NCBI GenBank assembly: GCA_016195385.1
Contig: JACPZS010000143.1
Location: 1-50,533, forward strand
Direction of reading: 5' to 3'
Length of the DNA stretch: 50,533 bases
From: Verrucomicrobiota bacterium
GTDB lineage: Bacteria > Verrucomicrobiota > Verrucomicrobiia > Limisphaerales > JACPZS01
Shown here: one piece after another, positions 7,067 to 16,471 of the stretch
Layout of the letters: the number at the start of each line of letters is the position of its first letter
How positions within the stretch are numbered: position 1 is the first letter of the stretch
The notes under the pieces: generated by a model
Told to the model about the DNA's origin: nothing
What the model saw: only the letters and a program-made list of their open reading frames with translations
Database searches by the model: none
Position numbers and translations under genes: made by a program

Positions 7067-8482
7067 TCAAACTCGCGGTGTCTGCGAGTTAATTTCCGCC
7101 GCCAGTTCCTCCGCCGGATAAGTCCAAATCTCCGCGAGCGTAGGATGATAATGCGGCATCGTTGCCAGTTCGTGAACCGTCATGCGCCGGTGCATCGCGG
7201 CGACGATTTCGTGGATGAGTTCGCCGCCCATCGGCCCGACGCACACGCCGCCCAAAATCTCACCCGTCACTGGGTCCGCGAGCAACTTCACGAAACCATC
7301 CAGCGCTTCCATGATCATGGACTTGCCGTGATCGTGGAACGGATAACTCGCCACGAAGTGCGGAACTCCCCGCTCACGCGCTGCCTTTTCCGTCAAACCC
7401 ACGCTGGCAATTTGCGGCTCGGTGAAGACGACACTTGTGAGTAAGCGATAGTCGATCTCGCGTGGCTGCCTTGGGTTCGCGATGTTGTGCGCCGCGATCT
7501 CGCCTTGCTGAATCGCGATGTGAACAATTTCGTACGGCCCGGTGCAATCACCCGCCGCATAGATGTGCGGCGCGTTCGTCTGCATCCGCGCGTTCGTCAC
7601 GATGCGGCCCCGCTCCGTCGCCACACCCGCGTTTGCGAGTTCGAGCGATGCCGTGTTCGGCACTCGCCCGAGCGCGAACAAAATTTCCTCCGCGGCGACA
7701 CGCGTAATCCGTCCTTCGTGAGTAAACGAAACGAATTTCAAATCGTTGTCGCGCCCGGCGTCCGCCAAAGTCGTCTTCGTAAACACGTCGATTCCTTCGC
7801 GCCGGAAAACTTTCTCCAATTCACGAGCCGCATCGTCGTCGCAATCGCGCAGGAGTTGCTCGCCGCGCTGAATCAAAGTCACCTTCACATCAAAGCGCGC
7901 GAAGAATTGCGCGAACTCGACGGCCACCGCGCCGCCGCCGAGCACGATCAACGACTTCGGCGGTTGTTTCAGCGTGAGCGCTTCATCACTCGTGAGGTAG
8001 CCGAGGGACGCCAACTCCGGCAATGGCGGTGGTGCAACGACGGAGCCGGTGCTGATCACGAAATGCCCGGCCGTGATTCTTTCGCCCGTGCTCAAGGACA
8101 GCGTGTGGGGATCGCGGAACCGCGCCGTCGCGCGCAGGAATTCAAACCGTCCGTCCATGAGTTGTTGCCGGCGATAGGACGCGAACTCGTGAATCAGCCG
8201 ATCCTTGCGCGCCATCACCGCCGCAAAGTCGAACTTTACCGCGCTCGTCCCGATGCCCCACGTCGCCGCCTGCCGGCTCAAGTGGAGCACCTCGGCCGCA
8301 TAAAGCAACGCCTTCGTCGGCATGCAGCCGCGCAAAATACACAGCCCGCCCACTTCTTCGCCGCCCTCGATCACCACGACACGCAAGCCGGCACTCGAGG
8401 CCGTGCGTGCCGCCGCGTAGCCGCCGCTGCCCCCGCCGATGACCGCGACATCATAATCAAACTTTGCTTTTCCGACGCTCAT
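7067..8482 (-). CDS. class I pyridine nucleotide-disulfide oxidoreductase (dihydrolipoamide dehydrogenase/mercuric reductase-like)
   Basis: 471 residues, the usual length. DYDVAVIGGGSGGYAAARTA near the start is the FAD-binding GxGxxG region. The redox pair is C48/C53 in GGLCILRGCMPTKAL, a variant of the usual GGTC-x4-GC. A second dinucleotide site is IVLGGGAVAVEFAQFFARF, followed by IYAAGDCTGPYE. The C-terminal dimerisation domain ends with HYHPTLAEIWTYPAEEL, holding the active-site His-Pro pair. Substrate cannot be fixed: no lipoyl acyltransferase or mer gene lies nearby. It is convergent with the preceding gene, with under 100 bases between them. Confidence 0.9.
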   Translation of the reverse strand: MSVGKAKFDYDVAVIGGGSGGYAAARTASSAGLRVVVIEGGEEVGGLCILRGCMPTKALLYAAEVLHLSRQAATWGIGTSAVKFDFAAVMARKDRLIHEFASYRRQQLMDGRFEFLRATARFRDPHTLSLSTGERITAGHFVISTGSVVAPPPLPELASLGYLTSDEALTLKQPPKSLIVLGGGAVAVEFAQFFARFDVKVTLIQRGEQLLRDCDDDAARELEKVFRREGIDVFTKTTLADAGRDNDLKFVSFTHEGRITRVAAEEILFALGRVPNTASLELANAGVATERGRIVTNARMQTNAPHIYAAGDCTGPYEIVHIAIQQGEIAAHNIANPRQPREIDYRLLTSVVFTEPQIASVGLTEKAARERGVPHFVASYPFHDHGKSMIMEALDGFVKLLADPVTGEILGGVCVGPMGGELIHEIVAAMHRRMTVHELATMPHYHPTLAEIWTYPAEELAAEINSQTPRV

Positions 8483-8606
8483 GCGTGCCCAGCGTCAGAC
8501 ACGACACAGCGATCTTCAATGCGCAATTGCAGACGAACCAGGCCGGATTCGGTTCGGGCGAATTGCGTTTGTGTCAAACGCCCGTGTTTGGTCTAATGGC
8601 GCGCAG

Positions 8607-10760
8607 ATGCCCAAAGCCAACACCGAACAACGCAAGCTGGCCGCGATCATGTTCACGGACATGGTGGGCTACAGCGCGCTGTCGCAACGCAACGAGAAAC
8701 TCGCGCAGGAGTTGCTCGAAGAACATCGCGCGCTGTTGCGTCCGCTCTTCCCGAAGTTCAACGGCACCGAGATCAAGACCATCGGTGATGCCTTCCTCGT
8801 CGAGTTTCACAGTGCGCTGGAGGCCGCGCAATGCGGCATCGAGATCCAACGCGCGCTCGCGCATCGCAACCACGACGTTTCGCCGGAGCGACTGGTTGAA
8901 CTCAAGATCGGCATTCACATCGGGGACGTGGTGCATCGGGGCGGCGATGTGTACGGCGATGGGGTGAACATCGCCTCGCGGATTGAGCCACTGGCGGGGG
9001 CGGGCGGGATTTGCGTGTCGATGGATGTCGAGCGGCAGATTCGCAACGCGCTGGAGGCACGCTTTGAGAAGCTCGCCCCGACCGAGTTGAAAAACATCTC
9101 GGTGGCGATGGATTTGTTTCGCATCGTGCTGCCGTGGGAAGAAGCCAAGGCAGAAGGAAAATGGCAAAAGGAACAATTCAATGCGGACACAAGGCGAGGC
9201 GTCCCGCCGAGCGGCGCGGGTGTGCTGAAGTTGGTTGCGGTCGCCGCCGTCGTGTTGCTCGCGGTCGGACTCGGCTGGTGGCTCGTTCATCAATCCGGGC
9301 TGAAGACGAAGTCAATTGCGTCGTCCTCGACCAATGCTTCAAGTTCATCCACACTACCGAGTGCCGCACCCGCCACCGACCAGAAATCCATCGCCGTGCT
9401 GCCGTTCGTGAACATGAGCGCGGACAAGGCTGACGAGTATTTGAGCGACGGCATCAGCGAGGAGTTGATCACCGCGCTGTCGAAGATCACCGGCTTGCAG
9501 GTCAAGGCCCGCACGTCGTCGTTCGCGTTCAAGGGCAAGAACGAAGACATCCAGAAAATCGGCGAGCAACTCCACGTGAGCCATCTGCTCGAAGGCAGTG
9601 TGGCCAAGGCGGGCAACAAGCTGCGCATCACCGCGCAGCTCATCAAAATTTCGGACGGCAACCATCTCTGGTCGGACACGTACGACCGCGAGATGCAGGA
9701 CATCTTTGCGGTGCGCAGCGAAGTGGCGCAGCAAGTGGCCGCGACGTTGAAGATCCGTCTGCTCGGCGAGGACAGGCAGCGGTTGGACCAGAAACCGACG
9801 GAGAATCTCGAAGCCTACAACCTCTACCGGCAGGGGCGCTACTATTACGAGAAGTTCACGGAAGACGGCTACAAGAAGGCGATCGGTTTTTTCCAGCAAA
9901 CCATCGAGAAGGATCCTCGCTTTGCGCTGGCTTATGCCGGGGTAGCTGACAATTTCGTGCTTGCCGCGGATCTTTTGATCGCACCGCGCGAAGCCTTTTC
10001 AAAGGCAAAGGACGCCGCGCTGAAAGCCATCGAACTCGATGACACTCTGGCCGAGGCCCACGCGTCGCTGGGGATGGTTCATTACCATTACGATTGGGAT
10101 TGGGCAGCCGCGGAGAAAGAGTTTCAGCGCGCGCTGGCTCTCAATCCGCAATCGGCCCAGAGCCATTCACTTTACTCGGAGTATCTGGTGGGGATGGGAC
10201 GATTCGACGAAGCCTACGATCAGGGTCGGCGAGCACTGGAGATCGATCCCCTTTCACCGATGGCAAACTGGTATCTGGGCTGGGCATTCCTTTTTGCCGG
10301 CCGCAGCGATCAGGCGATTCAGCAATTGTCCAAGGCGGTGGAACTTGACCTCAACGCTGGTTGGGTGCGCAGTTTCTTAGGGCGATCGTACCTGATCAAA
10401 GGAATGCAGCAACGCGGCATCGAAGAATTGGAAATCGCTCGCCGTGTCGCGCCGAACAATCCGTTTGCGTTGGGATACCTCGGTTACGGCTATGCGGTTG
10501 CCGACCGCCGTTCGGACGCATTGAAAGCACTCCAGAGCTTGGACGTGATGGAAAAACAGCAATACGTATCGCGCATGGCACGCGTCTATATCTATGCCGG
10601 ACTCGGGGACAAGGACAAGGCGTTCGAGTGGCTGGAGAAGGCCTACCAGGAACGCTCCGACGCGCTGGCGTGGTTCCGCTTGGACCCGGAAGCGAAGAAT
10701 CTTCGATCCGATCCGCGCTTCGCTACCTTGATGAGGAAGATCGGTTTCACCGAGCCATGA
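8607..10760 (+). CDS. class III nucleotide cyclase domain / TolB-like / TPR signalling protein
   Basis: 717 residues from the ATG at 8607; an in-frame extension to 8481 overlaps the divergent oxidoreductase start and is unlikely. Residues 8-165 form an adenylate/guanylate cyclase domain with metal aspartates at D18 (FTDMVGYSALS) and D61 (KTIGDAFLVEF), and GDVYGDGVNIASRIEPLAG. A single membrane segment lies near 207-227. Residues ~260-390 resemble the TolB-like domain (SIAVLPFVNMSADKADEYLS ... GISEELI). TPR repeats follow to the end. The domain order is common in soil bacteria as a membrane-bound sensor/cyclase, but the ligand is unknown. Its stop overlaps the next start (ATGA), implying translation coupled to a sugar ABC ATPase. 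Confidence 0.9.
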   Translation: MPKANTEQRKLAAIMFTDMVGYSALSQRNEKLAQELLEEHRALLRPLFPKFNGTEIKTIGDAFLVEFHSALEAAQCGIEIQRALAHRNHDVSPERLVELKIGIHIGDVVHRGGDVYGDGVNIASRIEPLAGAGGICVSMDVERQIRNALEARFEKLAPTELKNISVAMDLFRIVLPWEEAKAEGKWQKEQFNADTRRGVPPSGAGVLKLVAVAAVVLLAVGLGWWLVHQSGLKTKSIASSSTNASSSSTLPSAAPATDQKSIAVLPFVNMSADKADEYLSDGISEELITALSKITGLQVKARTSSFAFKGKNEDIQKIGEQLHVSHLLEGSVAKAGNKLRITAQLIKISDGNHLWSDTYDREMQDIFAVRSEVAQQVAATLKIRLLGEDRQRLDQKPTENLEAYNLYRQGRYYYEKFTEDGYKKAIGFFQQTIEKDPRFALAYAGVADNFVLAADLLIAPREAFSKAKDAALKAIELDDTLAEAHASLGMVHYHYDWDWAAAEKEFQRALALNPQSAQSHSLYSEYLVGMGRFDEAYDQGRRALEIDPLSPMANWYLGWAFLFAGRSDQAIQQLSKAVELDLNAGWVRSFLGRSYLIKGMQQRGIEELEIARRVAPNNPFALGYLGYGYAVADRRSDALKALQSLDVMEKQQYVSRMARVYIYAGLGDKDKAFEWLEKAYQERSDALAWFRLDPEAKNLRSDPRFATLMRKIGFTEP

Positions 10761-12265
10761 GCGCGACGCGTCTCCGAATGTCCGGCTTGCAAAAAGCCTT
10801 CGGCGCGACCCGGGCGCTGCGGGGCGTGTCCTTCGAAGTCGCGCCGGGGGAAGTCCACGCGCTCATCGGCGAAAACGGCGCGGGCAAGAGCACGCTGATG
10901 AAAATCCTCAGCGGCGCGTACACGCCCGATGCCGGCAGCATCGAACTGGATGGCGAGGCGTTCGTGCCGGATGATCCCTTGCACGCGCGGCGCTGCGGCA
11001 TCGCGATGATTTATCAGGAGCTGATTCTCGCGCCGCATTTGAGTGTCGAGGAAAATATCTTACTCGGCGAAGAGCCGGCGAAGTTCGGCTGGTTGAATCG
11101 CCCGCGCCGCCGTGAACTCGCCCGCGCCGCGCTGGCCGAGTTGCATCACGAAAACATTCCGCTTGAGGCACCAGTCAAAACGCGCACGATTGCCGAGCAA
11201 CAAATCGTCGAGATCGCGCGGGCGCTCGTGCATCAGCCCAAGGTGCTCATCATGGACGAGCCGACGAGCAGCCTCACGCAGGTGGACACGGAAAATCTTT
11301 TCGCCGCCATTGCCCGGCTCAAGCAGCGCGGCGTGAGCATCATTTACATCAGCCATTTTCTTGAGGAATGCCGGCGCATCTGCGACCGCTTCACGGTGCT
11401 GCGCGACGGCGAGAGCGTCGGCACCGGGGCGATGGCGTCGGCGGATTTGAAGGACATCATCCGACTGATGGTGGGACGCGAGATTCAGGATATTTATCCA
11501 CGCACGCCGCATTCGCTCGGCGAGCCGTTGTTTGAACTGCGCGAAGTGGCCGGGCGAACGAAGCCGCGTTCCGTGAGCCTCACGTTGCGCGCGGGCGAAA
11601 TTTTCGGCGTCGCCGGTCTCATCGGCGCGGGGCGGACGGAGACACTGCGCGCGGCGTTCGGTTTGGATCGCCTAGACGGCGGCGCGGTCTTCGTGCAGGG
11701 CGCGGCGAGCACGCGTCGCACGCCCACGCAGCGGCTCGCGCAAGGCATCGGTTTGTTGAGCGAGAACCGCAAGGAGGAAGGTTTGATGCTCAACCGCAGC
11801 CTCGCGGACAATCTCACAGTGACGCGCTTTGCGCCGTTCACGAAGTTCGGTTTGATCAATGGCCGCGCGCAGCGCCAGGCCACGCGCGATTGGATGCAGC
11901 GGCTCGACGTGCGCGCCCAAGGGCCGGCGCAGGCCATCGGCGAATTGTCCGGCGGCAATCAACAGAAGGTCGCCATCGGCCGGTTGCTGCATCACGAGGC
12001 GAAAATTCTTTTGCTCGACGAGCCGACGCGCGGCATCGACGTGGGCAGCAAGGCGCAGGTTTACAAACTCATGGGCCAGCTCGCCGCCGAGGGCAAGGCG
12101 CTCCTCTTCGTCAGCTCGTACTTGCCAGAGTTGCTCGGCGTGTGCGACACCATCGGCGTCATGTGCCGCGGCGTGCTCGTGGCCGCGCGCCCGGCGTCCG
12201 AGTGGACGGAACACAGCATCATAAATGTTGCAATTGGACAGAGTGAAAATTTAGAATTCTCGTAA
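10757..12265 (+). CDS. rbsA: sugar ABC transporter, duplicated ATP-binding subunit (RbsA/MglA type)
   Basis: 502 residues, like RbsA. Two fused ATPase halves are visible. The first has Walker A GENGAGKSTLMKILSG, Walker B VLIMDEPTSSLT and a weak signature (TIAEQQIVEIARAL). The second has the degenerate Walker A GLIGAGRTETLRAAFG, signature ELSGGNQQKVAIGRLL and Walker B ILLLDEPTRGIDVGSK. That asymmetry is normal in this family. It energises uptake of a monosaccharide (ribose, xylose, galactose type) with a permease and a periplasmic binding protein. The start ATG overlaps the cyclase stop. No binding protein gene is in the window. The sugar cannot be told from sequence. Confidence 0.93.
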   Translation: MSATRLRMSGLQKAFGATRALRGVSFEVAPGEVHALIGENGAGKSTLMKILSGAYTPDAGSIELDGEAFVPDDPLHARRCGIAMIYQELILAPHLSVEENILLGEEPAKFGWLNRPRRRELARAALAELHHENIPLEAPVKTRTIAEQQIVEIARALVHQPKVLIMDEPTSSLTQVDTENLFAAIARLKQRGVSIIYISHFLEECRRICDRFTVLRDGESVGTGAMASADLKDIIRLMVGREIQDIYPRTPHSLGEPLFELREVAGRTKPRSVSLTLRAGEIFGVAGLIGAGRTETLRAAFGLDRLDGGAVFVQGAASTRRTPTQRLAQGIGLLSENRKEEGLMLNRSLADNLTVTRFAPFTKFGLINGRAQRQATRDWMQRLDVRAQGPAQAIGELSGGNQQKVAIGRLLHHEAKILLLDEPTRGIDVGSKAQVYKLMGQLAAEGKALLFVSSYLPELLGVCDTIGVMCRGVLVAARPASEWTEHSIINVAIGQSENLEFS

Positions 12266-12458
12266 ATGTGCCCTCGAAATATTCTGGAGCAAACTTCTTT
12301 GCGACAAAGACTGGCATTTCTCATCGCGCGTTCGCGAAATTCAAGCAACTAACTTACATTGACTACCCAAAAGCCACTTCAAACGAAGTGGTAAGTTTTC
12401 TACCTGAAGCATTCCCGGATAAGATAGAGTGGAGAAAATTCGACACAACGACACACAG

Positions 12459-13769
12459 ATGTTCGAGATAGCGAAGCTTCAAAAAGCGATTATCTGGTTG
12501 CTTGCCGCTAATTTTGTGCTTGGCGTTTCGCTTGGTGCCACCAGTTTACCGCGCAACTTAATACAAGTTGAAGCTGCCATCACAGGCGTTATCAGCTTGG
12601 TTTTGATGTATAGACTTGCCAAAATATTGCACCCCTCATTTGCACTGGTCTATGCAATCTTCTCGGCAATTCCACTCATTGGTTTGATTTGTTTGCTTGT
12701 TCTGAACGGCAAAGCCACGACTGCGTTGCGCTGCCGTGGTATTCGCGTTGGCTTACTGGGAGCTGATCGTGGAGACCTATCAAAGCTGGCGCTCGATTCG
12801 TCATCCGTGGCGAGTTCAGTCGGATCTGTTCTCAATTCAGTAGGCCCGTTCTTAGGACTATTGCTCGTCATCGGATTGTTCTCGTTGAGTTCTGAAGTGC
12901 GGTCGTTTTTTCTGACGGGCGCGAATTTCAAAATCATTCTCACGCAGACCGTCATCGTCGCCATCGGCGCGCTGGGCATGACGATGATCATCGTGAGCGG
13001 CGGCATTGATCTGAGCGTCGGTTCGGCGGTGGCGCTCGCGAGCGTCGTGGGTGCGACGCTGCTCGTGAAAGGTTTTTCCCCGGCGGTGGCGGCCTTGATC
13101 ACGATCTTGTCCGGCGGCGTGATCGGGCTGGTCAACGGCGCGGTGATCGCGGGCTTCCGCATGTTGCCGTTCATCGTGACGTTGGGAATGATGGGCGTCG
13201 GGCGCGGCGCGGCGAAATGGCTGGCAGGAAATCAGACCGTCAATTCGCCCGAGACTTCCATCAACGCGATCATGGGACTCGAAGAACCGACGCAGCTTTT
13301 TCCGCTGCCGCCCGGCGTGTGGATCGCCATCGGCCTCGCAGTTGTCATGTCCGTCGTTCTGCGGCAGACAGTTTTTGGCCGTTACATCTTCGCCATCGGA
13401 TCGAACGAGGCGACGGCGCGGCTCTGCGGCATCCGCGTGCAATTGCACAAGGCGCTGATCTATTCGTTCGCTGGATTGTTCTTCGGCCTCTCGGGATTGA
13501 TGCAGCTTTCGCGTTTGACGCAGGGAGATCCGACAGTCGCCATCGGGCTCGAACTCGACATCATCGCGGCGGTCGTCATCGGCGGCGCGAGCTTGAACGG
13601 CGGCACCGGCAGCATCCTCGGCTCGATGATCGGCGCGCTGATCATGGCGGTGCTGCGCAATGGCTCAAATCAGATGGGCTGGCCGACCTACATGCAGGAG
13701 ATCATCATCGGCGTCGTGATCATCCTCGCGGTGGGCTTGGACAAATTCCGTCAGACGCGCAGCGCGTGA
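12459..13769 (+). CDS. rbsC: sugar ABC transporter permease (RbsC type) fused to an extra N-terminal membrane domain
   Basis: 436 residues from the ATG at 12459; a GTG at 12429 is an alternative. From about residue 125 it is a normal RbsC-family permease: VGPFLGLLLVIGLFS at the first helix, IIVSGGIDLSVGSAVALAS, then IGSNEATARLCGI and AAVVIGGASLNGGTGSI. The first ~110 residues are foreign to that family: three membrane segments, then LNGKATTALRCRGIRVGLLG, a motif I associate with a separate small membrane-protein family of this phylum. The join falls near residues 108-125. The first ~340 bases and the 193-base gap before them are clearly AT-richer than the flanks. This looks like an insertion that fused in frame and placed foreign DNA between ATPase and permease. 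Confidence 0.85.
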   Translation: MFEIAKLQKAIIWLLAANFVLGVSLGATSLPRNLIQVEAAITGVISLVLMYRLAKILHPSFALVYAIFSAIPLIGLICLLVLNGKATTALRCRGIRVGLLGADRGDLSKLALDSSSVASSVGSVLNSVGPFLGLLLVIGLFSLSSEVRSFFLTGANFKIILTQTVIVAIGALGMTMIIVSGGIDLSVGSAVALASVVGATLLVKGFSPAVAALITILSGGVIGLVNGAVIAGFRMLPFIVTLGMMGVGRGAAKWLAGNQTVNSPETSINAIMGLEEPTQLFPLPPGVWIAIGLAVVMSVVLRQTVFGRYIFAIGSNEATARLCGIRVQLHKALIYSFAGLFFGLSGLMQLSRLTQGDPTVAIGLELDIIAAVVIGGASLNGGTGSILGSMIGALIMAVLRNGSNQMGWPTYMQEIIIGVVIILAVGLDKFRQTRSA

Positions 13770-13796
13770 GACACGGCTCCCGGAAAACAACTCGCG

Positions 13797-14141
13797 TCAG
13801 ACCTTCGTCAACTCGATCTGCTGGTCGAGGCGCGTGAACGCAAACGTGCGTTGGATGTTCGCGCTGCTGATCGCCACGCCAACCTCGGCCTTGTGACTCT
13901 TCGCCCACTTGATGATGGCCACCAGCAGGTTCAAGCCGGCTGAATCCACCATTTTGGCCGCCGTGAGATCAAGGTTGAGCGAGGTCAACGACGCAGTTCT
14001 GACCGGAGCCGATTCGAGGACCCCGAAGATTTCCTGCTGTAAAATTTCCGTGCTTGTGCTGAGGATGTCGCCAGGAATGGTGAGGTTCAGGCGGCCCGCT
14101 GCGGATTCAAGTGTGTGCGCGATCATTGTTCTGCTATTCAT
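13797..14141 (-). CDS. STAS-domain anti-sigma factor antagonist
   Basis: 114 residues with one STAS domain. The phosphorylatable serine is about S67 in LDLTAAKMVDSAGLNLLVAI, the D-S-x-G-L signature. Such proteins bind an anti-sigma kinase when unphosphorylated and release the sigma factor. It is the last gene of a three-gene minus-strand set after the Hpt protein and the receiver/phosphatase/ATPase protein, 22 bases from the latter. The same three components (HptB, HsbR, HsbA) form a known switching pathway in Pseudomonas aeruginosa; the parallel is by architecture, not alignment. The downstream target here is unknown. Confidence 0.9.
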   Translation of the reverse strand: MNSRTMIAHTLESAAGRLNLTIPGDILSTSTEILQQEIFGVLESAPVRTASLTSLNLDLTAAKMVDSAGLNLLVAIIKWAKSHKAEVGVAISSANIQRTFAFTRLDQQIELTKV

Positions 14142-14163
14142 TCAAACTTGCTTCTGAAATTTG

Positions 14164-15747
14164 TCAGGCAGCTTTGAGATCAAAACTCGCCGGGAAGACA
14201 AAATCCATGCAAATCGACGTTCCCCTTTCAGTCACGGAAACCCGATCCGGCAGATTTTTCACCAGGATCAATCCACAGTGCCGCTTGAAGGCGTCGGTGG
14301 TCGCTTCAGTTTTCTCCAGATACGCATCCTCGAAACCGGGGCCGGGATCGGTGATTCGCACGCGCATGGTTTGCCTGACCGCATCACACGCGACTTGCAG
14401 GCTGCAAAACTGATCGGCCCGCCCGCCGCAACCGTGCTGCATCGCGTTCAGCAATACTTCGCGCGCGCACAGCAGCAAATCGAAAAGTTTGTCTTCCGGT
14501 AAGCCCGGCAGTGCATAGCGTAAACTCTTTTCCCATCCGGCCTGGAGTGCGTTGATGGCGTGCGCTTTATCCCCGGCGTATTTCTCAGCCACAAGCGGTT
14601 GGAAGCCAGTCCCAAGCTGGTCCCCCTGATTCAGATCGAAGCGGATGATGGAAATGTCATCGCCCACCAACGCGAGCAATTGCCGGCGCTCGGCCACGTC
14701 TGTCGCGCGGAACAGCCGAAAAGCGACCGCCGCCGGCGAAAGGCCCGACGCCAGCGCGAAATCTTCCAGACCATCGCTCCAGAGATAAAGACAGCCACCG
14801 CGATCCGTGCGAACCGTGGTGGCATTCGGCAAGGAGTCATCGAACCAGCCGAGCGGGCTGCTGCCGTGTCCAATCCAATTCACCACGCCTGCGTCGTCGA
14901 TGTGGAGCGGCGACGGGAATCCACTGTTATTGAGCGTGGCGATCTGCTGGCGCTCGTCGAACAACACGCCGCAAACACTGAGCGAAGTCATGGACGAAGC
15001 GGAATCCGAACACGCCGGATCGACGATGTTCCATTCTTTGATCAAGAAGCGGTTGAAGAAATCGAAGATTTCCCGCACGGGAGTTTTGCGTTCAATCATC
15101 CCGCGCACAATGCCCTGGAAGTACGCCGACACGAAGGCCGCCTTGAGATCGTGACCGGAGACATCCGCCGCAAGCGCGAGCACCTGACCGTCGCCCAACT
15201 CGAACGCAGTGATGAAATCGCCACCCGCCTGATGCTTCGGGTGGAAAAAATAGTTCATCCTGGACGGATGCTTCGCCAGGCATGGCGTAATCATGCGTTG
15301 CTGCACACGACCGATTTCGAGCGCGGCGGACTCCGTGGCCGCCAGATGGCGCCGACGATCGGTGAGTTCGATGGCGCGCGCGATCGAGCTGCGCAGCCGG
15401 GTTGACTCCACCGGTTTGTCCAGGAAATCACAGGCACCACCGCGCAAGGATTGCGTCACGATGTCTTTCTCGCCGGTGGCCGTAATCAAAATTGCCGCCA
15501 ATTCGGGCGCGTGTCTTTGGAGCCATTTGAGCAAGACGAGGCCGTTGTGTTCCGGCATCTGGAAATCCGTAAGCACGCAGTCGAATTTCGCGAAGCCGAT
15601 CTCGTTCATCAGGGCCTGCGCTTCCAGCACGCCAGTCGCGAGTCGCGCCTCGTAGCCAAATTTTTCAAGACTGCGTTCGATGTAGCGCCGGGAAATCAGA
15701 TCGTCATCGACCACCAGAACGCAACGGCGATCAACGGATGGAGTCAT
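14164..15747 (-). CDS. response regulator with PP2C-type phosphatase and C-terminal serine-kinase (HATPase) domain
   Basis: 527 residues. Receiver domain at ~8-125 with acidic cluster VVDDDL and phosphoacceptor D61 in LTDFQMPEHNG. SpoIIE/PP2C phosphatase at ~165-370, with the metal motif AGGDFITAFELGDGQVLALA followed by DVSGHDLKAAF. An anti-sigma-type HATPase follows at ~395-520, with LLLCAREVLLNAMQHGCGGR and ITDPGPGFEDAY. Having phosphatase and kinase for one STAS protein in a single chain is the HsbR layout: phosphorylation of D61 would select which activity dominates. The neighbouring Hpt protein is the likely phosphodonor and the STAS protein the substrate. The histidine kinase is not in the set. 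Confidence 0.92.
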   Translation of the reverse strand: MTPSVDRRCVLVVDDDLISRRYIERSLEKFGYEARLATGVLEAQALMNEIGFAKFDCVLTDFQMPEHNGLVLLKWLQRHAPELAAILITATGEKDIVTQSLRGGACDFLDKPVESTRLRSSIARAIELTDRRRHLAATESAALEIGRVQQRMITPCLAKHPSRMNYFFHPKHQAGGDFITAFELGDGQVLALAADVSGHDLKAAFVSAYFQGIVRGMIERKTPVREIFDFFNRFLIKEWNIVDPACSDSASSMTSLSVCGVLFDERQQIATLNNSGFPSPLHIDDAGVVNWIGHGSSPLGWFDDSLPNATTVRTDRGGCLYLWSDGLEDFALASGLSPAAVAFRLFRATDVAERRQLLALVGDDISIIRFDLNQGDQLGTGFQPLVAEKYAGDKAHAINALQAGWEKSLRYALPGLPEDKLFDLLLCAREVLLNAMQHGCGGRADQFCSLQVACDAVRQTMRVRITDPGPGFEDAYLEKTEATTDAFKRHCGLILVKNLPDRVSVTERGTSICMDFVFPASFDLKAA

Positions 15748-15777
15748 GGTTTGTAATCGCGGGCGGGCGACGAATCC

Positions 15778-16218
15778 TCACTTTGCCGCTGCGGGGAGTG
15801 TCTTTTTCTGGAGGGCTGGCCGCATCCGGCTCAGTTCCTGGCGCAATCGCTCCAGGGCGTCGAGCGTGGGCGGCCAGGATTTCTGCTCGGCCATTTGTTC
15901 CAAGTTGGCCGCAGCCGTGACGACGCCTTCGGCACAAAAAACGCGTGCGGTGCCTTTGAGTGTGTGCGCGTGAATTTCCAAGCTGCCGGCGTCGCTGTTC
16001 TCAATGGCTTCGGCAATCTTGGCAAATTGATCCGGATAGGTGCCGAGGAACAATCCCGCCATTTCGCCAAGCAACTGATCGTCGCCGTCCACGCGCCGCA
16101 GCGCTTCCGGCCAGTTCAACACGGCGAGTTCCTCCGTGATCGCGGGACGCACAAACTCGCGCGCAGGGTTTCGGCCAATTCCGTTCGGTTTCGTTGTTGG
16201 TTCGATTTCAGTAGTCAT
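15778..16218 (-). CDS. histidine phosphotransfer (Hpt) domain protein
   Basis: 146 residues from the ATG at 16218; an upstream in-frame GTG at 16230 is the alternative. The Hpt signature HAHTLKGTARVF gives the phosphorylated histidine at about H85, in a four-helix bundle spanning roughly 45-140. It would carry a phosphate from a hybrid sensor kinase to the receiver domain of the next gene, 30 bases downstream. Together with the phosphatase/kinase and STAS genes this makes a complete HptB-HsbR-HsbA-like cascade minus its sensor. Residues 1-35 are low complexity and probably disordered. Confidence 0.9.
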   Translation of the reverse strand: MTTEIEPTTKPNGIGRNPAREFVRPAITEELAVLNWPEALRRVDGDDQLLGEMAGLFLGTYPDQFAKIAEAIENSDAGSLEIHAHTLKGTARVFCAEGVVTAAANLEQMAEQKSWPPTLDALERLRQELSRMRPALQKKTLPAAAK

Positions 16219-16471
16219 ATCTTTAAGCACGGCACCCGTCTCGTGAGTGCTCGCTTCTCTATCGACAAATGGCGGCCGGGATTAAATCGCCGAGGTCCAA
16301 GCCTGAAGGAGTCACCGGGAACTTTGCTTTCCACCGCGCCTGCAAACGGGGGCTAGGCGCGATTGCCCGCGCGCGACGACGTGCGGCATGAATGTTCCGA
16401 GAACTTGCTGACTGGGAGAGCCGGGGAATGAACACATCATTACCACTCTCATCGGGAGACGGGAATACCCG

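Noticed and set aside
7487..8596. Long open frame opposite the disulfide oxidoreductase
   Set aside because: Arg/His-rich antisense frame caused by GC-rich codons; the opposite strand encodes a clear enzyme.
12268..12471. Small 67-residue gene between the sugar ATPase and permease
   Set aside because: It has some protein-like character, but starts at GTG without a ribosome-binding site, overlaps the permease start and matches nothing I know; kept only as part of the foreign insert.
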